DNA from: Ilyonectria destructans
Lineage: Eukaryota; Ascomycota; Sordariomycetes; Hypocreales; Nectriaceae
DNA length: 64,000 nt
NCBI GenBank assembly: GCA_020740775.1
Contig: JAHEWK010000006.1
Coordinates: forward strand, 1,736,001 to 1,800,000
Reading direction: 5' to 3'
The notes below the pieces were generated by a model. The model did not search any database and was not told where the DNA came from. It saw nothing but the letters and a program-made list of their open reading frames with translations. The position numbers and the translations under genes were made by a program. Positions 42,322 through 55,000 of the stretch are shown one piece after another; the first letter of the stretch is position 1, and every line of letters starts with the position of its first letter.

Positions 42322-43965
42322 AGGTGTTCTACAATGGACTGGGCCAAAATTATTTCCGACGGGTCCGGTGGCTGGAGTTGGACCTTTGTCTGTATGCTTA
42401 ACAATGTTACCCGCGTGTATTCATGTCTGTACGCGGACACGCGAGCTTAGCCAAAAAAACAAAACTGCAAACATAGGTGATTAATTCCTGCTGCATGGCG
42501 TCGCCGACACACTGGAATGCTTGGCCCTCCACTTCTCAGTGCCGAAGGAGCCGTCCTTTGCTACCACGGACGGCCTTGGCACTGACGCGGCCCTCAAGTC
42601 GTCCACCAAATTCATGTTTGAGTGGTTGCGGCCAAGACCACAAGACCTGGCAGACGCACTACGTACATAGCCCCAAGCAACGCGGTCGAAATCCGCGGGC
42701 CCGCGCACAAGGATAGCAACATGTCGACAATCTCTGCAGACCGCTAGACAGGATAATTTACTTCCAACCAAGACGTTTCCTGGCTACCTTTCCTTCTGAG
42801 CAGGAATTTTTGCCATGGTTCCACTGCTTGGAGCGAATCTGAAACTCTGTTAGGCCGGCTCGGGTCTTTCCCTCGGAAAACCCGGCATCGAAGGAGCCGT
42901 GAATTACGACAGAGGACGTCAGGGAATTAAAGTAAAGGTTGGGAGAATCTTGCTTGCTAGGTAGCTTAGGCGCCATGGAGACAGAGCATAAACCCTGGTG
43001 ACACCAGCCACAATCTACGCAATGAATGAGGCTGTCTTTGCGCTGATCATGGATCCATCGTCGAAGAATAGAACACCCATGGACGAACCCATCCACAGCA
43101 AGATTGCCGTCTGATCCTCACAGCGTCGTTCTTGGCGCTCGTTTGTCAATCAATGACGGGGGTTCCGCTGCGCCAGGTGTGGCTCAGCAGCCGGGCATCA
43201 CTGTGCGTTTGCACCTCGAGCGGGGCCGTGCGTCTTTCCTCTTTCCCAGTCCTCTCTTCCCAGTCCAGCGAGCAATCGTCACGAATTGTGGCGTCAGCTC
43301 CACTCCTCGCCACAACCTGCTCGGCCATGACGTAGAGTACCAGCCCATGACATATGCAGCCTCTGTCGCAAGGCGCCGCCAAGAGCCCCAGCGCCAGCGA
43401 ACCTGTGCTGCAATCGGCCGGACCCATTGGCATCTACCAGGCATTTCCCGTCCTTCGTCGAGTACCGGGCTGCCCCTCCAACCAAGAAATGCGAAAGCAG
43501 GGCAGCTGAGCTCCGCAAAGCCCTTGCACCTGGGGCAAACAGACGTCCCATGTGGCTTGCCCTGCGGTCCACCCCTCCTCGCCGCTCCTCGCCGCTCCGT
43601 CTATTCCAAGTCGATGACGCAGTGCCCAGGCTCATGCGTGTGGCAGGGCTGGGCAGTCTCAGTCTGACCAGGAGGGGACCTTTGGACCAAGCGGGTTGCT
43701 GATGCCCTGGAACGGGACAGCCTGGAAGCTTGTGTTGGGAAGGGAGGTGTGCGTGATGCGGTGATGTGGGTGACTGGCTGACAGAAGATCCGATGCCACT
43801 GTATAAAAGTCTTATTGTTTCCCCCAATCCACAAACTGATCTTTTACCATCAATCCTACATCCTCTTCAGACTCATCTCTCAAGACCCCGTTTTCACATC
43901 AACCGCTTCTACTACACAACACCAAGCTTCTCTCTCCGAGCAGACTCGTTCCCCAAACCGCCAAC
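42322..43965. other. Gene-free region with the PMP3 promoter
   Basis: Four frames of 90-190 codons overlap on both strands at 43104-43834 without domains. Stress-response-element cores (CCCCT/AGGGG) lie at 43473-43477, 43572-43576 and 43673-43677. A TATAAAA box is at 43802-43808, all upstream of PMP3, whose yeast relative is stress-linked. Confidence 0.5.
43802..43808 (+). promoter_or_regulatory. TATA box of PMP3
   Basis: TATAAAA lies 164 bases before the ATG at 43966 and is followed by a C/A/T-rich leader. Confidence 0.6.
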
Positions 43966-44422
43966 ATGCCCTTCACCACCAGGTAAGCAAGCTTGCCCTC
44001 TTCCTCACTGGGCTGGTGACGATAGAATCCCGGATGTTCCGTGGCTTGGTGTTATTGCACTGTGATGGCGCAACTTACACTGTTTCATTCCCACTCGCTG
44101 CCCAGTCCCGACCCCACAGAATGCTAATCGGTACGTCCTCAACAGCGACATTTGCAAGATCATCCTTGCCGTCATCCTCCCTCCCGTGGGTGTCTTCCTC
44201 GAGCGTGGTTGCGGTGCCGACTTCTTCATCAACATCCTGCTCACCATTCTGGGTAAGTCATGTTTCCCCCTCCGGTCACCATCCCGGGTGGTCCGGGTCC
44301 GGACTACCCATCACTCCGGATGTCCGCGACAATGAACCAAAGGTCCAAAGTTTACTAACATTCGTGCGATAGGATACATTCCCGGCATCATCCACGCTCT
44401 GTACATCATCCTGAAGTATTAA
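43966..44422 (+). CDS. PMP3: Plasma membrane proteolipid 3 (PMP3 family)
   Basis: Three short exons, 43966-43982, 44146-44252 and 44373-44422, give 57 residues. The first exon holds only 17 bases, so simple open-frame searches miss the gene. The protein starts M-P-F-T-T-S-D-I-C-K and has two membrane spans (about 7-26 and 33-54) separated by the conserved F-L-E-R-G-C-G loop. It ends Y-I-I-L-K-Y. Introns have gtaagc/aacag and gtaagt/gatag ends. PMP3-type proteolipids sit in the plasma membrane and tune membrane potential and cation or salt tolerance. Confidence 0.96.
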
Positions 44423-46448
44423 GCAACCTCATGCGTGGGCCCACGCTGGCCGGCATGAGCAAGCCACCCAGGACTCCACTCGCCAACACCAGCTGTCAAC
44501 GCTCGACCGCCACAGCCAACCAAAGTCCCATGCAGGTCTCAGCGCATCGCGCGCATCACAAGGCCAAGCCATCGTACTTGCCGAGTATCCCGACGATGCG
44601 TCGGCAGTTAAGGGCACCAATTTCCCTTTCGTTTTAGCATGACCATGCCCTCGACCTTGGCGACGGCCCCCAGTGGACCCCGGGATCCCGAGGCTAGATG
44701 ACTGATACCTTGACGACCTAAGGAATGCTTTCCGCTTTTTTTCTACTTTCCTTTGTTAGCATCATTGGAGGCGTGTGTTGGATCGGCTTTTGAAGGCAAA
44801 CGTCGCGCTGGACTGTTTAGTAATTATCTCGATACCCGTCAATCCAACATTATACCATACCAATACCTTTCTCTCGGAAAACATTTCGGTGTTGGTTTTT
44901 TTTCCTTGCTTGACCATCAGAAAATGGAAATTTGCGGCCCTTTGAAAGCTGTCATTACAACCACTCAATAAGGTGCCTCGGCACATACGGAGGGGCTGGG
45001 GTTTGTGACGACATCCAAATTCCAGCATATTATTGGCGAATCACTCATAGCAATTCAGGCGATAAGGTGATCTAAGGTTATCTACCAAATAGGTTAGACG
45101 AAATCAAATTCAGCAAGCACGTTTAATCCCATGCCTTTGGGCTGCGGAACCTTTTTCCCTGCCATTTCCGCGCTGATTCTTATGGTCTTGGACGAGAGTG
45201 CCGACATGGCAAATGTCCCAATTTCCATATTAGGACATATTATTAGAACGTCCCGTTTACTCTGGCGGTGCTAGAGGAAGTGGAGACTCAACTCCGGCAC
45301 CAGTCACGTTCGCCTACCGTGCCAGGTTGCTTCGGAACCAGCGATAAGACAATGGCCTAGCTCCTGGAGGTTGGTTAGATTGGATTTAGATGGGAAACGA
45401 ATATGTGAGATTTCCATTGCGCCATCCTCCAATGCGAGGTATAGAATCTGGTAATAGTACAGTTTGACGAGTCAACTTGGTCATGGAGCATCCAACAGCA
45501 CAGCTCGGAGTGTACCTGGGTCATATCCCCATACACGTCAACAAAAACACGGCCACGTAAAATGACGACCAATGTAATAACAGCATTTATATTTGCACAT
45601 GGTCGTAAGCTATTCCACCTAAACCTCAGCTAAATTATCGCGTACCTAGCCCATATAGAAGAACGCGTTCAATAGCTAGATGTGTTGGTTTTAATTGCCA
45701 TATGGAGTCATTGTTTTTTGTTCATTAACAACAAGAAAATATTCAAGACACGCTTTAAAGTTGAGTCTCTATATTCAACTGTATGCCTAGTTTAAATCCT
45801 CGTTAGGAAATGTTATAAATTCCAGAGAGAAAAATAAAGTTTGACCAGAATGTGCAAGTGCCTACATCTGTCCATCACGAAAGCACTATGGTGCTGTAGG
45901 GTAGCATAATCACGAGGAACCTGGGACTGCCACCTTCCACGCACTATCACAGTGCTATGCCGTAACTGTCATCGAGAATCATTAACAGAAGAACGTAAGC
46001 TCGGCAGATTTTAGCTATAATTTTATGGTTATATAATTCTAAGATCATCGCCGGATTGTATTTGCCGTCGACGATTCTCTATACGAGTATTGTAAGCCTC
46101 CCACATTTACTGCGCTTAGATTTTGATAGCTGTAGTAGTTACAATTCACGGTACGGAGTGTAGGCAACACCGCATATCTCTACGTCTATATAGTGCAAAT
46201 GGGACATTATTACGGAGACCAGATACAACACAGAGAAACAAGCATTGGATTGGGCCCAAGAACACCACTCCAATCAATACTCCAACAGACAACCGCATAA
46301 AGTCCTTCCAAACACCAAATGAAAACACGTACAGTAAACGACCCCACGAACGCCGGATCTATCCAATCCCAGTAGACCCGCAAAGCCTTACATCTCTAAA
46401 CCTATCAACCCAGCTCTCAACCCCATATTCAGGAACTCTCGTGTCTTG
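44423..46448. other. AT-rich gene desert
   Basis: About 2 kb with no frame above 110 codons that shows a domain. From about 45560 to 46140 the DNA is markedly AT-rich. No RNA gene, terminal repeats or transposon remnants are visible. The right end is the 3' flank of ATG7. Confidence 0.6.
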
Positions 46449-48695
46449 TTAGATCAGCTCTCCCTCCCCTTCTTCAGCTAATTCATCTTCTTCATCCCAG
46501 TCAACCTCTCCCGCCATCTCCTCTGCCCTTCTCTGCACCTCAGCAAGGCCCGATAGCTCCAACACATAGTCCTTCTCTTGCAAGGCTTGCTTGACAAAGC
46601 CCCAACCATTCTTCCGAAAGGCATCAAGAATCTTCGGGCTACACGCGCTGCAGCTGTCGTAAGACTGTCCTCGAATGACAATATTCTGGAAAGTCGACAC
46701 ATAGCCTCGAACCTGATGTGGGACCAGCCCCAGAGCGTGATCCGGGGGATCTCTCTCAGGAATTACTCCCGAGGTCGGTTGCGGGGCGGGTGCGTCTTTG
46801 CCTAGCGGATGCTGTAACAAGCTCATCAAGAGCTCAACCAGAAGCGCCGAGGCAATGGCTGCAACTCCTGGCCTAGTGACGGTACATTGCTGATCAAGGG
46901 TTTGATCCTTCATTGACTATAAGTCGAGTTAGCAGCGGCGGTGGAAAAATTTACTGTGACGAAATGACTCACGTCTGCGGGGGCAACGACATCGTTGCAA
47001 AAATAGCAGCCAAGTGACATCTTCCCGTCTTCCTTGCTTTCACTCCCATGGCGCATGACGACATACGAGTCGAAACCCAGTGCGGCGTTCATTACAATCT
47101 TGCCAGCAGCTTTCCCCATTACTGTTGGGAGCCAGCGAGACTCTCGCGAATCCATAAGCAAGAAGATGGCATCATGCTCGTTAATGAGAGCCTCGAGTTT
47201 CTCATAATCCACACGCGTTTTGGATTCGTCCGTGAAGGGGTGGCCGAGCATAGGAACGGACAAGGCATGACCCTCACTTTCCACTCCAGGATAGATCTGC
47301 TTGAGCGCCTCGGCGGCTCGGGGTGCCTTTTGCTTACCGCCATCGAGACAGTCGTTGAACTCAAACAGCGGTTGTCTGACAGGGTTCGAGTAGGAAACTC
47401 TGCCATAGTCGACAAATGTAATCTTCCGGACACCCCATCCCATCAAGTTTCTCGAAACGTAACTCCCCAGAGTCCCGGCTCCTAGAAGCAGACACTTTGT
47501 ATTCTTGATCTTGTCCAAATCCAGGTTCGGTGCGATTCTCCACTTCATGAGTTTCAGGTTCAAATCGACCGAGCTGTCGGCCAGTTTTGTGGGATCCATA
47601 TATTCGCCCAGATTGACCTGCTGAGCCTGAAGCTTGCCATTCCTCGATCTTTCCCACCCGGTAATCTTGGGCATCTCGGCGACGTCCATGTCCTGTACTG
47701 TATCCATTTCGATAGGGAGGACCACGCTTCGTGCCTCATGCCTCCGAGCCCAGGTATCTCGGTAGCACAGAACCTTGACCTTCGTTAAGCGGAACCGTTG
47801 TCGAATGAGTACCAAGAAATTCCGCAAGGGCCACCCCGGTCCCTCGGGATAAGTGGAAGGGTCGACAAACGCGACATACTGGTCCTCCTCAGGGATTTGG
47901 TTGAAGAATCCCTCTTCAAAGTCTCGTAGCGAGCCAACCTCCCACCGGAAAGGTAGGGTTTGGGAAACCTCGGCGTCTTCGATGTTATCTGGGTCTTGTC
48001 CCCGTACCTTCTTTGCAAGAAAGAAACCATGCTCCCGGGAATCCTTCTCATATCTCCATGTTCCCACTCTGTCGACAAGCGCGGTGCTCTCGTCGGGGGA
48101 GAAGCGTTCGGCTGGACCTGATCGTTTCCACGCTGGATCGGAGTGGAGGGCCGGGAAGGCAAACCAGTATGTGAACTTGTACTTCTTGAGGTCGGCATAC
48201 GAAAGGATCACAAAGGAGGAGAGGAGCGAAGGGACGGAGTATATGCTACCATCCTTGATCGCATCCCAGATCTAAGGGAGTCAGCGGCGTACCAAACAAT
48301 TGCGGTTGGGGATATCCAAGTACCTGGCGACCTGCAGTCTTTATCATGGCAGCCTTGTCCATATTCTTGAAGTCCTCCAGCGTATTCACATTTCTAATAA
48401 TGCCTTCGGCCCTGATAGTCCCAAGAGGTGGACTGGGCTCATTAGTTCTGCAATCGTCAATGAGAGGAATGCGCAAAACGACAAGGGGGGCATACTTATT
48501 GCTCGTCAAAGCATTTCCCAGAATCTGCATGCGACAGCTAGCCTCGGGAGTCTCTATGCGAGGTTCATAGAGGCCGAGAACGCCACGGGCGGAGTCGTCG
48601 AGCTTGTCATAGTCGAGCTTGGATCCAAAGAGCGCCGAGTAGAAGGGCAGCTCTATCTCGGATGTAAAGGTCGCAAACTGCAAAGGCGCGGCCAT
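46449..48695 (-). CDS. ATG7: Ubiquitin-like-modifier activating enzyme ATG7
   Basis: Four exons, 48695-48496, 48447-48324, 48271-46973 and 46916-46449, give 696 residues. ATG7 is the E1-like enzyme that activates Atg12 and Atg8 in autophagy. The N-terminal domain contains [13 protein letters not shown]. The adenylation domain has [11 protein letters not shown], and the catalytic cysteine is Cys552 in Q-Q-C-T-V-T-R-P-G. The last splice joins A-P-A-D-S-M-K-D-Q, fixing exon 4. The first intron is only 48 bases and free of stops in frame; relatives lack the 16 residues it would encode, so I treat it as intron. The C-terminus is acidic (D-E-E-D-E-L-A-E-E), which in yeast binds Atg8. Confidence 0.96.
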
Positions 48696-49860
48696 CTTGG
48701 TCGGGGTCTCGCCAGTCGGGCGCAGATGTCGATATCGCGATGAGGGTACCGAAGGCGCAGGTGGGCGCGGGGAGGGGTCGGAAACACGAGGGCACGACGG
48801 GATCGCTTCAGCGGTTATCAAGAATGAGGATGCGAGGTGAGAACAAGAGGCATGAGGCGAGGCGAGAGCGCAAGGAGGGCAGTTGATGAGGCTACAGGAA
48901 CAGCGACGGCTGACAAAGAGTGACTGTCATTTGACGAAGGTCATACATCACAAGGTAGGCGCGGATGATGTAGTGTCGGCGAGCAGGTGCCGCCCCGCCG
49001 CGGGGTACGTAGACCATCAGGCAGCCAACCCTGCCCCACCAAACGGACCAAGGGCGAAAGACGGAACCGAATAGGGACAGGAGTAGCGGCGAAGAAGGCC
49101 ACGAGGATCCTTTGACTACAAATTCAACAAAGAAATAAATCACATTTGCGCCTCTAGGCCCTTGAGTAACATAGGGGACTCGGTCATTGTATATTTTAGT
49201 GCAGAGTGCCGTCCAACACAGCTCCCGAGGTTACACTGTTCTACAGGATGCCGCTAAGCATCCGTCAAGTACCCTTACATCGGGACACTTGGCTGTGATA
49301 CAGACCCAAGTATATTGAAAATGTGTCGTATTGGCAGTAAAGTAAACATGTAGAACTACCTTACTCTTAATGTTACCCGGGTTTCATTTGTTTTATTTTC
49401 CCACCCATGGATATTTATCATAGCGGTGATAGCTCGTAAGACTACAGATACCGTCTCTGAACCATGAAGGGTCCTCACTAACAGCAACAAGCTTCTTAGA
49501 CATGCCACAAAGGCGGGGAGAAGCTCAATGATTTCGAATGCGGCTGCAAGCCATTTGATTTGCGGTCCCAGTTTTTTTAGGGTTCGTAAGATCGATCCGG
49601 CCGTGACCTGGTCGACGTAAGACGGTCGCTTTGTAGACGGCCTACAGTTCCTCCTGCACTTATCCGGCTGCGCTCCCAGAATCCACGGCCGGAAACGCAA
49701 CCCCCACACGTGCAGGCGACGACTAAGAACGCGCTTGTCGCTGAGTCGCGTCTCAAAGGGAACGACCTCGTCAAAATCCAGCCAAGACTTACGGCTAAAC
49801 CAAACCTCTCTTCATTTTTCCCTAACCAGCCTCAGAGAACTGCCCGTGCCTATCTTGACA
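48696..49860. promoter_or_regulatory. Divergent promoter region of ATG7 and dCMP deaminase
   Basis: No protein gene is supported; a 117-codon minus frame at 49356-49709 lacks an ATG near its start. Two ACGCG/CGCGT cores lie at 49729-49733 and 49747-49751, about 110-130 bases before the deaminase start. They resemble half of the MluI cell-cycle box known from DNA-synthesis genes in yeasts. Confidence 0.4.
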
Positions 49861-51146
49861 ATGCTCATCGGAATCTGCGGTGGTACGTCGTAAGACCTCA
49901 TCTATTCGCAATTTGCACACACCGCTCACATCTCATTCCATCGATAGGCATCTGCTCCGGCAAAAAGACTGTGGCTCAATATCTGGTCGAACATCACGGC
50001 TTCCGGCATCTCTACTTGCAATCTCCTCCTCCGTCGCTAGGAGACTCGGAGTCTGAGTCGGCCGCTTCTGAGACCGACAAGCAGCCAAAAACGCCATCTG
50101 GTCCGGAACTTTTCTCCGGCGCCTCAATCACGACGGGCATCACCACCAAGAATGACACCAAATCATCATCATCTGAGACTACACTCGCCCTGCGAGCTCA
50201 ACCTCACACATTCTCCACCCCTGAAGAACTTCTCGACTTCGTGACAAAGCATTGGCGAAGCCGCTTCGTTACCACCGACATCCCCACCGAGGCTGCCCTT
50301 GATGTCTTCGTCCGACGGCCATTCTTCCTCCTCCTGTCGGTCGATGCCCCGCTGACCGTCCGCTGGCATCGCTACCAAGAGCGTGCTATGCAGGTTGGTA
50401 AGCCCGAGATGAGTCTCGAGGAATTTGTCGCCAGGAGCGATAGACATTTGTACGATCCTCACACGGGCTTGTCGCAGCTCATATCGAGGGCGGCCGTGAG
50501 ACTGCTCAACACATCGACGTCTCTGGCGCATCTCTACGCTACCCTAGGGAAGCTGGACATCCCTAACCCCGATCGCCTCCGCCCTAGCTGGGATAACTAC
50601 TTTATGGCACTGGCATCCCTGGCCGCGCACCGCTCCAATTGCATGAAGCGCAGGGTTGGATGCGTGCTTGTGGGGAGGGAGCGCAGGGTTATCAGCACGG
50701 GATATAATGGAACACCAAGGGGACTGCAGAATTGCGCTGAGGGAGGGTGCCCAAGGTGCAACGAGGGCAACAGCTCGGGTGTCGGACTATCAACTTGTCT
50801 GTGCATCCACGCCGAAGAAAACGCCCTCCTCGAGGCTGGGCGAGAGAGAATTCGGGAGGGTTCAGTTCTGTACTGCGACACGTGTCCGTGTCTAACATGC
50901 AGTATCAAAATCTGTCAAGTCGGGATTAGTGAGGTTGTTTACGCTCACGGCTACAGCATGGACAGGGAGACAGCGCAGGTGTTTAGGGAGGCCGGCGTGA
51001 GATTGAGACAGTTCATACCAGTGAGTGTGCTCCCTTCCCTAACCTACACTGCGATCGGATCTTATTTAGCCCCTGAAGCCTGGGTACTGACTCAGATCTA
51101 GCCGCCCAACGGACTCGTCCATCTCGAGAATATGGAACTATATTGA
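49861..51146 (+). CDS. DCD1: Deoxycytidylate (dCMP) deaminase
   Basis: Three exons, 49861-49882, 49948-51020 and 51102-51146, give 379 residues. The first exon is 22 bases and the start codon is recovered only by splicing to I-G-I-C-G-G-I-C-S-G-K-K-T. The C-terminal half is the zinc deaminase: H-A-E-E-N-A-L (His near 294 and the proton-shuttle Glu) and C-P-C-L-T-C (about 319-324). It deaminates dCMP to dUMP for dTTP synthesis. The N-terminal G-G-I-C-S-G-K-K-T resembles a P-loop and is typical of fungal DCD1, with an Asp/Glu/Ser-rich linker before the deaminase part. The protein ends N-M-E-L-Y. Confidence 0.94.
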
Positions 51147-53080
51147 TCAGACATGTGCCACTTTGTGTGCGGGGAAGTCTGAGAAGTGAATCCGGGCCGC
51201 CGAGCATGTGGCTTTGAAATAGCGGGCGCCATAGGGGTCAGGGATGGCATTTTGTAAAATCAATATGAACCCTGATTATCTGATATCGCAACCCCCGGCA
51301 AGGAAGGCATGCCATTACTTCACCCTTCGACTACGGAGGCTTTTCTCATCTCCACCGCTCAATAACTTTGTTGTCCATACGTAGAGAGCGGAGTTTGGTT
51401 CTGGACTCCAAACCCGATCTCACTATCTACAAACATTGGTCGGGTCCATCCAATGAAGACTCCGAATGGCCAAGCCGCTGTATATAGTCTTACCTCCGTG
51501 GTGCAAGCGCCTATGCGATGCGGGCTGAGTATGTGATATGGCCCGCTTGTGTGCGTTTGAGTGCCAGCGTGGCCAACATATGGTGGCCGGCAGATGCTCA
51601 CGATGATTCGAGTGTAGGGTAACCAAGCCCTCGCCATGTCCACTTGGCCGCAGTTCTGGTCAGGCGAGTATCAACCCACCATGCGTCATGCTTCTTTCTT
51701 TCGGAGAGCGGCGCGCTTGCGTGCATCCAGCTCGTACGGCCAAATGTAACGGGGCGCATGATGGCGCCTAACAATCTATTGTGGAGGCGTAGTTTTCGGC
51801 AGGAGTTGTGAAAAGGAGATCCCGGACAACTCCCGCAAACGAACCCAACACGAGGACTAACAATATCACTGTCTCCCAAAAAAAAAGACCTCATGAAAGG
51901 GGTCAGGGGAATACTCCTGCAGAACTCTGAACAGACCGCTCGTACCTACAACCCCTTCTAATATTAATACCGTAGGGGTCCATTTCACTGAGCCGCAAAA
52001 CTTGTGCGGTGTGCTTCAGCGGCCGAGTTAGCTGCAGCGGGCGTCCCATAAAATATGCAACCAGTCAGGCGGTCAACGAGTTCGCTTGTCGCATTGTGCA
52101 AGGAGGGAGGCCCGGCCGCGTCCGTACATAGTACATGCGCCTACGTTAGTGCAAGTCATCGCATGTGCTGATTGTGCTCCCTGACGAGCGGGGAGATTGT
52201 GCATTGGACGCTGTTATATTTAGGTGCCAGCGACTTGATCCGTGTAAGTCGTCATCCTCGGACACCATCGAGAGAGCACGGGGCAAGACACCAAGATGCG
52301 GCGGCAGAACCCAAATGCCGGAGACATCAGCTATTGGTGGCCTGTCGTCCGAAAGACTCGCTGGGGAATCCCATCTTTGCGAGCGATAACTTTGATTTGG
52401 ACAAAGATGGGCTACGAGGGTAGTGTGAGCGTGGTTCGGATCTGGCGGGGCCACCCCCGGACTCTTCCAGAAGAAGCGAGATGACATGGGCCGGCGAGCA
52501 TAAAGAGGCATAATCAAATACCAAATTACCACCGCCAGCTAGTTCGAATAACAGTGGAGTGAAAAGGGGATAATGTATTGTTTGTTTTGATCAAGAGAGA
52601 TTCGCTGCGCGTCATCGCACCCGGCGCATTGTGATGGAGATGGATGATGGATGGGTGATGTGGGAGGGGATGGATGGGGTTAATGGGGATGCTGATGCCC
52701 GATGATGAGTTGGCCAGTGGCGGAGGAGAGGGGGCAAGCAATTGCTCAACGAAGCACAAGCAAGGGATCGGGGTCGATGCTACGGCCAAGGTTAAGTCTG
52801 ACTGAAGCTGAACGATGCCCGGGATGAGGGGATGAGGCAATGGCGATCATGACGCTGATAAGAAGAATCCTGTGGGTAGCGAACAGGTGGGAATCGTGAG
52901 AATCAAGAATGCCGAGACAGGGCCTCCTGCACTGCTAGGCCGCCAGTCGCCAGTTGCTCGTCGCCTGTGACCCGGCTAGCGGCTCGAGCGTCTATTCTTT
53001 CGCGACCACGCGAGAAGCCGCAGGCATCGTGAGGAGAGAGCGATGCCTCGTGTCATCCCAGCCCATCCCATCTCGTCCCA

Positions 53081-53104
53081 ATGCCATGCCATGCCATGTC
53101 ATGG
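53081..53104 (+). repeat. ATGCC pentamer microsatellite
   Basis: ATGCC occurs three times in tandem at 53081-53095 and continues with one imperfect unit (ATGTC) and ATGG. It is a short simple repeat in non-coding DNA. Confidence 0.7.
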
Positions 53105-54805
53105 CTGATCGGCCGCGAGCCAGGGCCGGCGCCAGACGACGTGGAACCCTCGTCACTCTCCACCTCTTGCTGGGAGTTGCGACGTTCGCTTCCGAGGCCT
53201 CTCCTCCAAAGACTCCCGTCCGACCTCCCCTCTAGCGACACTGACACGTCCCCAGCGCTCTTACACCCCAGCTGGCACTCCACAGGGCGCATCTCAGCGC
53301 CAGTGCCCAGGGGTCCTCCCGTCCTGAGCCCCGACCAGCTTGCCAGCCTCCAGTGATTCCAACGACCTCTTTCAAGGGGTCTTCCAGGGGACTCCCGGGA
53401 GTCCGGCTGAGAGGCATGGGGTGAGAGAATGGCATCGGAGCGAGATGCGACTTGCTTGGGTGCGAGTTTCTGGTGAGTTTCGGGCTCAGGCTGTTATCGG
53501 TCCCCGTGCTTGTTTCCGTACCTGAGAGGAAGTCGGTATAAGCATGTAACTTTGCACAAATGGCGCGAACAGCGGCAGCGACCTGGCCGAGAACGTGCGA
53601 GCTGCGCGGGCTTGGTTGTTTGTTTGGCCGACTACTGTAGTAGGTCGCAACGGTGGCGGCGAGTAGGCGAAGACTCACACAGCGGGGGAATGCAATGTCT
53701 GTCTCGATGGAACGGGACCATGGCGCCAAGAGTGGAAGGCGTGTGCGGGTCACAGCGGGGCCACGGGGGGACCAGCCGCGGCGCCATGGCCCAACAGGGG
53801 CCCCCCAACAGCCCAGGAGCGCAGAGGGGGCCGGAAGGACCCAGCGCCCACCCCCTGTCCAAACAGACGCGCTCTGGACGTGTCACGCTAGACCATATAC
53901 GGGAACCGTGTAAACAAATGCGTCACCTCTTGGGCGCGCACAATGGCAGGCGCGCACCAATTTGCACTCCCAAGCACTCCCCGTGGCTTCTCCTGGGCCT
54001 GTCTCCCGCGTCCCGTGTCCCGTGGCCCGGTGCTCTCCACCGTCCCTGCCCTGTCTCGTCCGTCCACCCGCACCTGCGCCTGCATCTGCACCTGGCGTGC
54101 GTCTTGCCTGCCTGCCTCCACCGCGCTCTTGCCCCAAACTGCCCGCTGCCAATCCTGGAACCCAAGGTGCCCACCCCCTGCCCCCTACCAGCACCACCTA
54201 GAAGAGCGTCGCACGCGCCGTCCCCAACTCTCGACTCCTACACGACCCAGTTCTGTCCCAGCGCCAGTAGTCGTCGACCAGTCCCCCAATTCCTCCCACA
54301 CCATCTGCCAACTTTCCAAACAAACCACCTGCATACCAGCCCGATTCGCCACTGCCAGTCGTTTTCCCTTCGACTTGATATCCTGAGTCACCAGACCCGT
54401 CCCGGATCCACGTTATGCCCTGAGAAGGGTTACGGTTCCAACTGCCGCCACACGAGGGGTCTCTGGTTTGGTCTCTGGGCTCGCGACGACAAGACAACGA
54501 AAGATATTGGGCTACGTTAGGAAGCGTTTGCGCCATGGTCTAACTGCCCCCGTTTCTTTCTCACACTCCCGCCACGACGACAACGAAGACCACGACTACT
54601 GCCGCCTCCACCGCCCGACGAGTTTCCAACCTCCCAGTGCTCGTCTTTCAATCCCTCCACCTTCACCTCACCTTCCATCTCACCTTCGAAGCTGCCTCCT
54701 TGCCTGCTTGTCTGCCTGCCTGCCTCCGGTTTGACTGCAGCCTGCACCTCCCAGCATCCTCCGCCTCTCTAGCGTCTGAGCCTGCCTTTTTTGCCAAGTC
54801 ATGAT

Positions 54806-55000
54806 ATGACCTACGGCTTCCCAGTGAGACTGGTTGTGCTTCGGGATTTTGTTGGGTATCGTCTCGAGCCACTACTCTCGCCTTGCGACGCGCGTGCACA
54901 CATCTACCACCTCATATCGACAAAACACTTGAGATCCCGGCTGCGAATCACCACTACAGCCGGATACTCCGTTCCCCATTTACCTCTGATCAACTGGTAA
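54806..55000 (+). other. Upstream open reading frame before the Wee1-type kinase
   Basis: An ATG at 54806 opens a 64-codon frame that ends with TAA at 54998-55000, 98 bases before the kinase start codon. A two-codon frame (ATG ATA TGA) lies just upstream and overlaps its ATG. No domain is seen. If transcribed in the leader it could lower translation of the kinase. Confidence 0.35.

Noticed and set aside
42758..43096. A 112-codon minus-strand frame with Cys/His pairs
   Set aside because: The Cys/His spacing matches no zinc-finger family I know, and there is no supporting splice or neighbour evidence.
43104..43834. Overlapping frames of 90-190 codons on both strands upstream of PMP3
   Set aside because: No domain or splice logic, and mutual overlap in several phases; the region is better explained as promoter DNA.
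49356..49709. A 117-codon minus-strand hydrophobic frame
   Set aside because: It lacks an ATG near its beginning and overlaps the promoter of the dCMP deaminase.
53510..54520. A 336-codon plus-strand frame upstream of the kinase
   Set aside because: It is Pro/Arg/Ser/Cys-rich with no domain, is overlapped by long frames in other phases, and lies in GC- and pyrimidine-rich DNA where stops are rare.
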